Source: Glandiceps talaboti
Taxonomy: Eukaryota; Hemichordata; Enteropneusta; Spengelidae
Length of the DNA: 64,000 nt
Direction: 5' to 3'
Assembly: GCF_964340395.1 (NCBI RefSeq)
Contig: NC_135552.1
Location: forward strand, 10,981,194 to 11,045,193
This document shows, in pieces, positions 34,008 to 44,390 of this stretch. The notes beneath the pieces are model-generated. The model did not search any database and was not told the DNA's origin. It was given only the letters and a program-made list of their open reading frames with translations. Made by a program: the position numbers and the translations under genes. Position 1 is the stretch's first letter; each line of letters begins with the position of its first letter.

Positions 34008-34541
34008 TACCAGTAATTATACCACCTCAAGTATGGTTTATGAAAACTCAGGAAAAATAATGGCGATTTGATATGTTTTGGCTCATATTTTCAGCACTGC
34101 AGGATCAGTGATGTAGACATGAATTGTTGTGAATTGTCATGGTATATAATCCATATTTTCTGTTCAAAGACAATATCTTGGCTTGTGCATGGTATAATAT
34201 CTAATGATTGATTATGCAAGTTGATTATCTCACAGATATTTGATAATGCCATGTCTTCCCCTAAAATACATATGATCCAACTCTTTTGTACATCTCTTTC
34301 TGGTGTTTTATGCAATGCTTTAGTTTGACAGAACTTATTGGTATAGGCCATGTCTGTTATTGGAATGAAACACTAGTGGGGAAAATGGAAACTGAAAAAA
34401 ATTATGATTGTGGATATTTCAAACCAAAATATTTTGCAATATGTACACTGTGCAACCAAAGTTCAAATGGCATACTTACTATGCAAGGATTCATTAGCCC
34501 ATAGACTTGGCTGTATGGCTTGCAAATATTGTTTCCCAGAA
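34008..34541. other. Gene-free stretch
   Basis: No supported feature. Short open frames have no recognisable content. Confidence 0.5.
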
Positions 34542-35135
34542 CACTGTCAAGCCAGTATGTCAAGTCAGATAGCCAAGTCTCTGGGCTATACTGTCAAGCC
34601 AGTATATCAAGTCAGATAGCCAAGTCTCTGGGCTATACTGTCAAGCCAGTATGTCAAGTCAGATAGCTAGGTCTCTGGGCTAGACTGTCAAGCCAGTATG
34701 TCAAGTCAGATAGCCAAGTCTCTGGGCTATAGTGTCAAACCAGTATGTCAAGTCAGGTAGCCAAGTCTCTGGGCTAGACTGTCAAGCCAGTATGTCATGT
34801 CAGATAGCCATGTCTGAGCTATACTGTCAAGTCAGATAGCCAAGTCTCTGGGCTATACTGTCAAACCAGTATGTCAAGTCAGATAGCCAAGTCTCTGGGT
34901 TATACTGTCACGTCAGTATGTCAAGTCAGATAGCCAAGTCTCTGGGCTATACTGTCAAACCAGTATGTCAAGTCAGATAACCAAGTCTCTGGGCTATACT
35001 GTCAAGCCAGTATGTCAAGTCAGATAGCCAAGTCTCTGGGCTATACTGTCAAACCAGTATGTCAAGTCAGATAGCCAAGTCTCTGGGCTATACTGTCAAG
35101 TCAGTATGCCAAGTCAGATAGCTCAGTCTCTAGGC
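34542..35135. repeat. 47-bp minisatellite, about 13 units
   Basis: The unit is ACTGTCAAGCCAGTATGTCA plus AGTCAGATAGCCAAGTCTCT plus GGGCTAT. Units are over 90% alike, with one shortened unit near 34819. Variants alternate between CAAGCC and CAAACC, suggesting a two-unit higher order in the right half. Confidence 0.95.
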
Positions 35136-35551
35136 TGAGATGCATAGATTATTGTTTTTTAATAAATAATTAATACTACATTTCTGCCAAGAAACGTGAT
35201 CTTTTATCACACTGTACTGCCAATGTAAGTGCTGGGTATGACATTGCTGCCAAACTTATGTCTGCCTAGACTTGTTATAATTTTATAGGGAAAAGAGATA
35301 TTGGGGTACTGGTTTTATATGACAATGAGAGTACAACTTTCTGCAGATGTTGATTTTATGGTCAGACTCTATCATGTTTTGACAACTTGAATTTATGTAG
35401 CAATTTAATCGCAAGTTTCCCGTTGTTGGAGTTATCAATGATACAGGAAACAGATGTCATTCGTTCTTTTCTAACCAAGCTGAGTAAACCTTTCCAAAGG
35501 TTTCACTTTATCTAACTATTGTACATGTAAATCGTGACTTTATTTACTTCA
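35136..35551. other. Gene-free stretch
   Basis: AT-rich sequence between the minisatellite and a MITE. Nothing recognised. Confidence 0.5.
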
Positions 35552-35906
35552 ACCTAGACTAGCTGTACCTGGGGTGTTATCAAACAAACAACAATTTATT
35601 CTGTGAATATTTTGTTAAAATACCAACAAAACTAAACATGTCAATTAGAGGTCTATTTTATCTACAAGCAGTATAGTAACAAGTTGTAATTGTGATTCGT
35701 TGGAGGTGATGATTTTTTGGATGCAGGTCCAAAAATTACTTTGATTGGCTATATTGCACCATATCTGGTGTACTATTACATAAATATGTAATTATATATA
35801 TAGAAACATGTGATACAATACTGTTTAAGGTGTACGATATTACAATTAAATCATTATATCTAACAAAACAGTTTTGAAAAATGTTCCAGTTACAGCTAGT
35901 GCATTT
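35552..35906 (+). mobile_element. MITE family A, copy 2
   Basis: Ends ACCTAGACTAGCTGTACCTG and CAGTTACAGCTAGTGCATTT. It keeps TTTTTGGATGCAGGTCCAAA and TTTGATTGG internally, as in the copy at 21965. Confidence 0.75.
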
Positions 35907-36075
35907 TTTTAAAACCAAGAAACAGTTGTGTAAAGGTTTAGGGTAAGGGTAGGGATAGTCATTGTATTAAGAAATGATCATGATCCAAACATTGCCCAAA
36001 TTTGTTCAACTGACTGACTGTTGATGGTGTTATCTTCAACAAGTCCAGTCAACAAATCTATTCAGATATACGTCT

Positions 36076-36172
36076 AGTCTGTAGGGTATGTCATGACGGG
36101 GCGCCCTCACACATCGGTCAACCCCAACGAGGCTGGTGAGAGCGAAACAAGACATATCTTATCTTACAGTCT
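36076..36172 (-). mobile_element. TIR element of the GAGGGCGCCC family, reversed
   Basis: AGTCTGTAGGGTATGTCATG on the left is mirrored by GACATATCTTATCTTACAGT on the right. The core GGGCGCCCTCACACATCGGT is the complement of the copy at 20820. Confidence 0.65.
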
Positions 36173-37295
36173 AATATACTTACGTAAGGCATTACAATTG
36201 AGTCCATAAAGCCATTTCATTTATAAAAAGTATAGCTTAGAACAGAACATTAAGTTACCTTTAGTGAAATAAAGTAAAATCTAGTAAATAATTTACTGAC
36301 ATTTATTGTCATATTTTGTACAAAACGTGTATTTAGAGCTAGAAGTGCTACTAATATACTCTAGGGTATGGTTTGTAATTTTACATGTACGTGATATCCA
36401 AATTATAGTATTGTCAGTTTCATTGTTATGATTGGTAATTATGTGTAATAAACCCAAGTTCAACAGTGTTTTTAACAGGGTTCCCTACCCAAATTTTGGT
36501 ACATGGTATGGAAATCTGTGCAAATTTTTACCAGATTTCCCTCCTCTGTTTACTGGGGTTTCAAATCCTTAGTAAAACACTGGTTCTGTCTAGTAAAATA
36601 CACTGGATCTGTAGATTTATTTCATACATTTGTTTGCAGAAATATGAAATGTAAAAAAAAAAGTTATTTCATGTAGGTAATGTTTTATCACTAATTTGTA
36701 GCAATTGTGTGTATTGATTTTTATCAATTTCAGATTCTTTCCGAATGTTTCGTTGTCTTGTGTAGCTGTATTTGATGATAATGTATGGTGATGTCAGCTG
36801 TTTGTAGTACTTAGCATAGATATCTCAAGTCAGAATGTGATTTGATACGTCTATGGATAGTTCTAGTCACTTTGTGTATACAAATGTACTTCTAAGATTG
36901 TATTTTTTTTAAAAGATCTTTTGAATTACTAGTGTAGAGTGTATAGGGTGTTGTGACAATGTAAATCCTTTGTACAACATTTTTAGAAAGCGTAGTGATT
37001 GATAAGTATTCACACCTTGGTTAGTATTTTAATATTAATCATTTAATTGCATATCAATAGTGATATAGGGAACTCAACAGACAGAAATACAAGTGACCTA
37101 GGGAGTCCTGTGACCAGTCAAATGTCACAAAATGGGACCAAAGGTTCTTTGGTATTTTACTTTGATAGATATAGTCATGAACCTCATACAAGAGCCAAAT
37201 TACAGTCAATTTTATGGATTTTTTTTTAATATTCAAAGTCTTGGTTGTAATGTTCAGATAATATGACTTTGCAGATAAAGATCACAACATGCACA
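36173..37295. other. Gene-free stretch
   Basis: AT-rich. Contains AATAAA at 36268 and 36447 and a relic of the foldback unit at 37083-37127. No gene seen. Confidence 0.5.
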
Positions 37296-37420
37296 ACCAA
37301 TCAGGAGCGATATAAATTTTATGCAAATTACAAAAGTAGTCTGACCAATCAGGAGTGATGTAGATTTTATGCAGATCACAAATATATGACCAATCAGGAG
37401 TGATATGCAAATTGCAGAGA
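37296..37420. repeat. Three-unit tandem repeat with CCAAT cores
   Basis: Three imperfect units of 45 to 50 bp, each starting GACCAATCAGGAG(T/C)GATR, followed by ATTTTATGCARATYACAAA. Each carries a CCAAT box, but no promoter is evident. Confidence 0.75.
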
Positions 37421-37776
37421 TGAATGAATGTACAGATAAACTGCTTGGGGTGCATTTGATTTGCACAATCATGATTTCGATAAATCTGACATCATTTCTG
37501 GAAACGAAGTTGTACACAAAATGCTCAGTCATGATCATGATTATTTACAAGTTAACATTTCAAAAAGTTTCACCCATTTATTATAAATTAAATGATTTTA
37601 CATCATCAAAATGATTACAATGATAACAAATTACCAGTCTGACCAATCACAATTTATTTACATCATGTTTTCCATCAGTCTAACTTGCTGTCAGCCACGC
37701 ACGTGTGATCCCCTCATGATATTATGCTGGCTTCCATCTTGTAATCACGTCAGTCATAGTTCGAGGCATGATTACC

Positions 37777-37808
37777 AATGAAATGAAATGAAATGAAATG
37801 AATGAAAT
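37777..37808 (-). repeat. (AAATG)n pentanucleotide tail
   Basis: About five AAATG units followed by AAATTTATTTCACCAGATAA. Read on the minus strand, this resembles the microsatellite 3' tail of a non-LTR retrotransposon. The body of such an element is not recognisable. Confidence 0.55.
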
Positions 37809-38931
37809 TTATTTCACCAGATAACAAAAATAAGCTACACTTTCAAAGAAACATACATATAATACAAATATACAAAATGGATACAAAAGAAATACATAAT
37901 TGTTATCTGATGTGGACCAGGAAATAATTCAACAGAACTAAACTTGTCATGATTGTGATTGGTATTTATCAAACATGAAATTATAATTGTATCATCAAGA
38001 AATCATGATTATGATTATGTAAATCGAACACACACCATCAGATTTTCTTCCTGGTGTGACATCTCGTCTTGTTTAGTGTTTTACTCACCCAAAGTATCAT
38101 AAACAGTCTACACAGTTGTTGGACCAATTTGATTTGTCAAAGATATACATTCTTTAATCGCTTACATTGTTACATCCTCAGCAGAGTCCTCACAATGGAA
38201 AGTTTATTTTTTTGCTGAATGTAAACTTATAAACTTGATAACTGAGCTAATTTTACATTTTTTGTAAAAAAACCCCAAAAAACATGATTATGAATTGTTC
38301 AAATTATTACAGTAGATGAAATATTTCATCATGTTTACAAACGTCTGAAAATTGTTTTTAACCAATTTCACAAAAAGGCAAATCGACTACAAGCTAGTCT
38401 TTTTCACTTGTTTAGGTTGTTTTTTATTGAATGTACTTGTGTCACAGGACTAAATATTGTTAATAGTGGAAAAACAAAAACAGTATTTTTTTTTGAATTT
38501 CTTAGGCCAATATCAAAGTGGCGTTTATTTCAGTATATGGTAAATATGTTACGTGCATTGTAGATAGTCTAGTCTAGTCCACTATGATTTACAAAGTGAG
38601 TGTCTTGTTGGTATGTATCTAGCTTGTAGTGTGATATGTCAAAAATAGTGTATGAGTACTTATATTTTCCTTATTTTTCATGCTAGCAGTCAGGATGACT
38701 TTCTTTTAGAATCGAAGTGGATACAAGATATCACTTGTGTAGTAATTTTGAGTTGATATTAATATTTCCATCAATATGGATGTAAAGAGAGATCAACTAG
38801 TTTTCATCTCATATAGAGAAATGTTATTGCAAAAAATTATAGTCAGTATACTCACCTGGTCATTTACTTAATATTCAGCTCTGTTATTTGGATACATGTA
38901 GAAACTTGGAGGAGCACAAACTGAGTTTATG

Positions 38932-38968
<37 letters not shown>

Positions 38969-39550
38969 GGAGGGGTACTGCATATCAACAGGTACCAGTA
39001 CCTATAATATTCTGAAGCCTAAGCATCATGCATCATTTGTTATTAGCAAAACTCTCACACCAGGTTTTTTTGCATAATACACGGTACAAATGAATCTCTG
39101 ACATTACGTATACATATACATGTACTCATATGATATGGAAACCACATATTATGTGTGCTAACAATGCTATAGAACAATTTTAATGCCATCTAAGACAAGG
39201 TTCAATGTTAACATAATAAAATAATTAAGATTTTTTTACATCGGGAAAAAGCCTTATAAACTCAGTTTGGGTCTTCTTAATTTTGCACTTGTGAAATGAA
39301 TTTATATTAAAGAAAGGTGCTAGTTAACTAATGGTGCTATTATTCAAACTATGGGACTTTACTGGAATAGCTTTGTATCAGTTCAAAAGGTTTTCAATCT
39401 GTTTAGGGGTATTGTTATTATTTGAAATCTTGTAGGATTTTTTTCTCCAATTTCTTTTCATTTTGAAATATGATTAAACCTTGTATAAAGTCTATATGAT
39501 GTATCATTGTTGTATCTCTAGGCCACTGTGTGTGGAGTGATTGGACATGT
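37809..39550. other. Gene-free AT-rich stretch
   Basis: Includes a (GT)n(GA)n run at 38932-38968. No supported gene. Confidence 0.55.

Positions 39551-39586
<36 letters not shown>
39551..39586. repeat. (AC)n microsatellite
   Basis: About 18 AC units. Confidence 0.95.
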
Positions 39587-39587
<1 letters not shown>

Positions 39588-39879
39588 GTTTACTTACTGA
39601 CCTGATGGTGCTCTGTTAACAGGGCGAAAGCTTGTCATAACTTTTGGAAACCTTTGAGTCGAGTGTTGTTGAGACCATCCAGTTCTCATTTGTGTGTTTG
39701 TTGTTTGTACATACATATTTTTGTATATTTTTAAATAAAAAAACGGCAATGGAAAAACGATTTGTTTTCCATGTTCCGTTTTCAGATCGATGACACGAAA
39801 AATGAAAAAGTTTTTTGTTTTTCTACTTTGCAATAGAAAAACTACAAACGAATGGACGGTATGGTATATACACGGACCA

Positions 39880-39975
39880 TACATACATACATACATACAC
39901 ACATACATACATGCATGCATGCATGCATGCATGCATGCATACATACTTGCATATACATACATATACATACATGCA
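39880..39975. repeat. (CATA)n/(CATG)n microsatellite
   Basis: CATACATA passes into CATGCATG and back. The open frames on both strands are artefacts of the repeat. Confidence 0.95.
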
Positions 39976-40103
39976 GACAATGGAAGACCCTGTTGCAATC
40001 TACCGAAAAATCTACATATTAAAATTTCACTTTGCTTTGTGCATGGATGTACGTACTAGTGAGACTCGTACATCCATGGTTTGTGTTGGGGCCACGTAAC
40101 TAT

Positions 40104-40120
40104 CGCCCTCTATTGACCAG
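40104..40120 (-). promoter_or_regulatory. CTCF-like motif (weak)
   Basis: CGCCCTCTATTGACCAG resembles the complement of the CTCF core with two or three mismatches. Confidence 0.2.
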
Positions 40121-40311
40121 CTTGTATTCAAAGTATCGCTATTGTTTTTGTCGATCATCGAATCTGGGGTTGATATGTCGGTCCAGTGAGACTGTTTATA
40201 CCATACACGTTAATACGGCGTATGCCGGTTATCGAACTTCCGGTTGTTTCGCAGGAAAGTATCGCGAGAGGGCGCACCATATCTGACAAAGTGAGGGCCA
40301 GAATTTTCGTC

Positions 40312-40672
40312 ATGGCATCTAATAGTATGGCGATGTATGAAGCTGTCAACAAAATGGGCGTAAAAGAACTCCGTGCATTCATAAAAGAGTGGAAAATTAC
40401 TAATTCTAAATCTACTAGATATCGCCAGAAATGCTGTCAACCTTGGTCTTGAAACACTAGAAAATGATAATTTTCTGAGAGAACGGAAGAGGAGACGAAT
40501 AGTGGATGTCAAGGATCAAAAGATAGAACTCGACAGCGGAAACATTGAAAGTTGGACGGAGGACCTTCGAAATATACCTGATGTAGACATGATAAACATA
40601 ATTCTTTACCTTACTGGTGTCTGTTGCTGGACAAAAGAACGATTAGAAAATTACAAATCTGACAACAGCTTC
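40312..40672 (+). pseudogene. Frameshifted relic of a SAP-like-domain gene
   Basis: From ATG at 40312 the frame reads MASNSMAMYEAVNKMGVKEL then RAFIKEWKITNSKST and stops at 40452. The next frame takes over near 40410 with LLDIARNAVNLGLETLENDN and continues to ILYLTGVCCWTKERLENYKS. Together these look like a SAP-type helix-turn-helix (LR.FI...... LL.IA..AV.LGLE). They are followed by the Tyr-Thr-(K/R)E-(R/Q)-L-x-x-Y-K-S block seen in metazoan SWIM/YqaJ-type, mobile-element-associated proteins. That family link is from memory. At least one frameshift is present, and a foldback element inserted at 40673 cuts the gene. Downstream DNA to 41114 (HVYIVTDVAAYLGL, then WCSTTGEIIK) may be its continuation. 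Confidence 0.45.
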
Positions 40673-40917
40673 CAATCTGATTAAAATCCGATGTAGATGT
40701 TGGCTGATCGTTCATTGCTATTTTACCTTCGTTATTTTGCCTCATGAATTGACCTTCTTGGTACATGTTTACATTTTTTAGCCTGCCTGATCGCCTCCTC
40801 TACGATCAGGCTAAAAACTGTAAACATGTACCAAGAAAAATAATATCAGGCAAACTAACGAAGGTAAAATAGCAATGAACGATTACCCGACATCTACATC
40901 GGATTTTAATCAGATTG
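40673..40917. mobile_element. Foldback MITE copy 1, with 9-bp target-site duplication
   Basis: A 245-bp inverted repeat with arms of about 115 bp, ends CAATCTGATTAAAATCC and GGATTTTAATCAGATTG. It is flanked exactly by AACAGCTTC at 40664-40672 and 40918-40926. The 9-bp duplication and long terminal repeats fit Mutator-like or Rehavkus-type elements. The arms meet near 40795 at CCTCCTCTA. Confidence 0.88.
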
Positions 40918-41114
40918 AACAGCTTCCAGCTACAGTCATTGCAATATTGAGAGTTCGGTCGACAATTACCAAGCCACATGTTTATATTGTAACTGATGTC
41001 GCCGCATACTTAGGCCTTTCTTGTTTATTAGAACAGTGGTGTAGCACCACGGGTGAAATCATAAAACTTTGTCCGGAAAAAACCATTTCATGTACTGGTT
41101 ATAAGTTGGCATAA
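40918..41114 (+). pseudogene. Possible continuation of the interrupted relic
   Basis: Reads KPHVYIVTDVAAYLGLSCLL then EQWCSTTGEIIK and stops at 41114. The TGEII segment resembles the lead-in to a SWIM zinc finger. The frame differs from the upstream fragment after removal of the insertion, so several mutations would be needed. Confidence 0.3.
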
Positions 41115-41336
41115 ACATATTTGTATTGATATACTCAACTTTACTATCACACTTTGGTTAGCTTACTATTCTTCATTCAGGACCGTCAGTGTATAAAAAA
41201 AACATTGAAGTCGGCAACGAATCATAAATACATGTGTATTGTTATTGTGATTGATGTACCACATCGCCCACCCCTTCAATGAATCGGCCTTCCATGTAAC
41301 GTTTACGTGGTTCACTCATCATACCATGTCTTATAC

Positions 41337-41559
41337 CGATCTGATTAAAATCCGATGTAGATGTCGGCTAATCGTTCATTGCTATTTTACCTTCGTTATT
41401 TTGCCTGAATTGACCTTCGTGGTACATGTTTACGTTTTTGTCCTGATCGGTAGAGGAGGCGATCAAACATGTACCACGAAGGTCAATTCAGGCAAAATAA
41501 CGAAAGTAAAATAGCAATGAACGATTAGCCGACATCTACATCGGATTTTAATCAGATTG
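41337..41559. mobile_element. Foldback MITE copy 2, with diverged 9-bp target-site duplication
   Basis: A 223-bp inverted repeat, same family as the copy at 40673 (CGATCTGATTAAAATCC ... GGATTTTAATCAGATTG). It is flanked by GTCTTATAC (41328-41336) and GTTTTATGC (41560-41568), which match at 7 of 9 positions. The arms keep GGTACATGTTT and the TCGTTCATTGCTATTTTACC block. Confidence 0.85.
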
Positions 41560-41981
41560 GTTTTATGCAAGCTGCAATAACTGTAGCGTATATTGTGATT
41601 TTGAGGGTTCTTTCCTCTGTGTTTGTACCTTTTTCCGTTCCGATGTTTGACTGGAAGCAATCGCTACAATTTCTCCAACGGTAACGCAAATGGACGAGGT
41701 CACACTGAAAACGTGAGTGAGATGTCAGTGTACTACCCGTTTCAAAATGTTGCTACTTTTGGGTTTTCCTCACGTTCGAATTGCAGAGCCAAACTTACGC
41801 GAAATATTAGGAGAACGAGAGGTTAATTTGCTATTTCGTTATTTGATGGGCGATAATGCAATATTATAGCGTAAAGTTACGGGGAATGACAGAAAATCTT
41901 TAGTCAGTGGTTACGATGCCTATAGACTCTATGCTTTGCAACAATGCTCTACAATTCTGGCCCTCACTTCCGGTTCTAAAA

Positions 41982-41998
41982 CAGCGCCCCTAGTGGCC
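41982..41998 (-). promoter_or_regulatory. CTCF-like motif (strong)
   Basis: The minus strand reads GGCCACTAGGGGCGCTG, very close to the bilaterian CTCF consensus (CCASYAGRKGGCGCT type), lacking one G in the G-run. Confidence 0.45.
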
Positions 41999-42521
41999 AA
42001 ACAATCATATCTTTTATCTTTTCGGGGCTTTTTCGATAACCGGAATACGGCGTATTGGTAGAGAGTCTTTAGTTATACATGTACATAGAATTTTGTACTT
42101 TATCGATCCGTATTTTAGCAGTCACCTCATCACTGAATTGTCATCGCTACGTTATACAATGTGTTTCCCCTTTGTTGACACCATGCCAAGGGAAGTATTA
42201 AATGCATCGTAGCTAGCGTTAATTTCGATTTTCGGGTTGTCAGGGGGAGGCCTCCCCCTGACAGGGGGCTTTTTTCCGCTCCGTTTGCAAAACTACCTTG
42301 GTGCAAACCATGGAACGATTGAAAAATCAAAAACTACTAAAACATTTTACGATTTTATCTCAATTCAGAAATGATATTCAGGTAGATGTGTTATAAATAT
42401 TTTCATCAACTGATCTAGATACCCTCAGAAACATTTCCGCTTAAACTTAGTCCTTGTAGTTTTGAAGTTTAGCTTTTTGACAAGAAATCACCGCAGCAAT
42501 TCCAGGTTTTGTTTGCATTGT

Positions 42522-42536
42522 CGCCCTCTGGTGGCA
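42522..42536 (-). promoter_or_regulatory. CTCF-like motif
   Basis: The minus strand reads TGCCACCAGAGGGCG, matching the core CCACCAGRGGGCG. Confidence 0.45.
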
Positions 42537-42672
42537 GTACATTTAAACACTTCACCACCTCAAGTTTTTGAATATTTTACATGTAACAGGGGGAGGAAAA
42601 ACCTTGTTACCGACCTTCTGTGCAAGCAGACAAAACCAAAATCATACGAGTATAAAATATGTTTCAATGACG

Positions 42673-42858
42673 TCACCCAGTTAACTCCGTTAATCTGAGC
42701 CACAACTTGGCACATCGCATCAAAGTAAAGACAAAAACTGGATGTCTTCTGCATTCACCAACAACTGTTTCATTTGTTGCACTTGATGGCAGCCCCAAAA
42801 ATAATCTGCACCATTTTCTTTGTATTTTTTTCAAGTTGTTCATAATACTGAAACCCAT
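42673..42858 (-). mobile_element. Non-LTR retrotransposon C-terminal relic
   Basis: The minus strand encodes IQRKWCRLFLGLPSSATNET, then VVGECRRHPVFVFTLMRCAK and LWLRL. This is the conserved region after the reverse transcriptase in LINE proteins (CR..LGLP..T....V..E..R.P......R..K.W.R). About 60 residues remain, ending in a stop. No element ends seen. Confidence 0.65.
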
Positions 42859-43270
42859 ATTTCCGAGGCATACAACAAAGTAGGTAGAATTTTGGAATCA
42901 AACAACATAAAATAAGTTTCAAAAGGAAATCCCCCAACTTTTTTACAGGCTGCAGATAATGCCGCTAAATGCCTTATTAGCTTGATCTGCTAGAGTAGAA
43001 ACTGCTTTACCCCCCCCCCCCACCTATTACGTGATAAAATACCTAAATACTTACAGAAACAACAGTAAGGTAGAATTAATAGATACCGACAGCTATGCGC
43101 TCTTATTGTCATAGATTTATGTTATACAGCCGTGCCCATACAAGTCGCTAGCTCGTCTCCCTACTTCTCCATACAATAGTACACACTTTCCAATCGCTAC
43201 ATGACACTTTTTTCCTCAAAAAATACGATTGTTTGTCAGCACGTTGAAATATTTTAATTCACACTATCAA

Positions 43271-43285
43271 CGCAGAGGGCGCTAT
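43271..43285 (+). promoter_or_regulatory. CTCF-like motif (weak)
   Basis: CGCAGAGGGCGCTAT keeps the AGAGGGCGCT half of the CTCF motif. Confidence 0.3.
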
Positions 43286-43610
43286 TTAACTGAATTGCGA
43301 ATGTCTTTTCATCAATCACCAGACCTAATGTATATTGTAATTTGTTACATTATTTTTTCAGGTATTTTACTTTATTTACCGTAAAACGATAATAAACATA
43401 CGTACATGTCTATATTACATATACAGTTTTAATTATATTGCTGCAATATTTCAGTATTACACAAGGATTCGAACAGTGCTAAAATACAATAAAAATTGAA
43501 AGACACCAGTGACTAATCAACAAATATATGATTTATGTTGTTGAGATTGGATAGAAATGTGTATAATATATGTGAAAACGGAACCTGCAAAACTAGACTG
43601 ACAACCAAAT

Positions 43611-43626
43611 GCCCAAGAGGGCGCTG
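43611..43626 (+). promoter_or_regulatory. CTCF-like motif
   Basis: GCCCAAGAGGGCGCTG matches CCANNAGRGGGCGCT. Confidence 0.4.
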
Positions 43627-44390
43627 TTTATAGCTTGTAGGCTAGGCTCCTTGGGATGGGCTAACAGCATGCAGCAGAGCACAGGGGCGTGTATTATTGC
43701 TTAGATTTCCGTTTTCTTAGGAAAATATCATACGAATCTTGCTGCTACAAATGTATCGATCTATAGTACTACGTATACTATAAATATGAGAAGGGTGGAC
43801 ATCTTCCGGGTCATCTTTCTTCGTAACCTTTCAAATTTGAATAAAACATGCACATTTGCAACAAAAACATACCTGCATGAAGAATATGTGCCAAGTAAAC
43901 TTATACACTATCACTGGGGGGCAAAAATGCTTTTGTAACGATAAAAATAGACCTTTTACAATGAGCGGGCGCTGTAGAAAGTCCTCTGTATGTCAAAGGC
44001 AGGTCAAATGACATAGCCGTCTAATGTTCACTGCTGATTGGCCAAGAAAGAGGCGTTGTCTAATGACGTCAGATTACCGCTACATTTCAAAATTAGAAGC
44101 ACGGCCATCACTAAACCCGGAACCATGGATCTCGAAAAGTTTACGACAGCTTCCTGTTGAGTATACTTATACGATTTCCAATACAAATGCATTTTTACTG
44201 TGTCAAACTGTGAATCTGTGTATACTGAAATTAATTTCATTTTTGGTGGCCCATAAAGTAGTGATGCTTCCGGGGGATTTGAAGGTCTTATTGTCGACAG
44301 CCATATTAGACTACAATATCACCATCCTGGAAATGGTGGAATGGAATATTAGCTAACATCATGAACATGTGACTGTGAATCTGACACTTA

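Larger units (their letters stand above)
41569..42672. other. Gene-free stretch with CTCF-like motifs
   Basis: No gene supported. Two good CTCF-like motifs lie at 41982 and 42522, and a small perfect hairpin (GGGGGAGGCCTCCCCC) is at 42243-42258. Confidence 0.5.
42859..44390. other. Gene-free stretch with CCAAT and CRE motifs
   Basis: Includes a C-run at 43010-43021 and a CTGATTGGCC ... TAATGACGTCAGA cluster at 44031-44070. The cluster could be a promoter, but no transcript or convincing coding exon follows it in the window. Confidence 0.4.

Noticed and set aside
34542-35135. CRISPR-like repeat array
   Set aside because: Units are contiguous 47-bp tandem copies without unique spacers, and the DNA is clearly eukaryotic: a minisatellite.
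44024-44356. 110-codon + strand frame after CCAAT and CRE motifs
   Set aside because: No recognisable protein family and ends at the border of the 1.5-kb transposable element. The promoter-like motifs alone are not enough.
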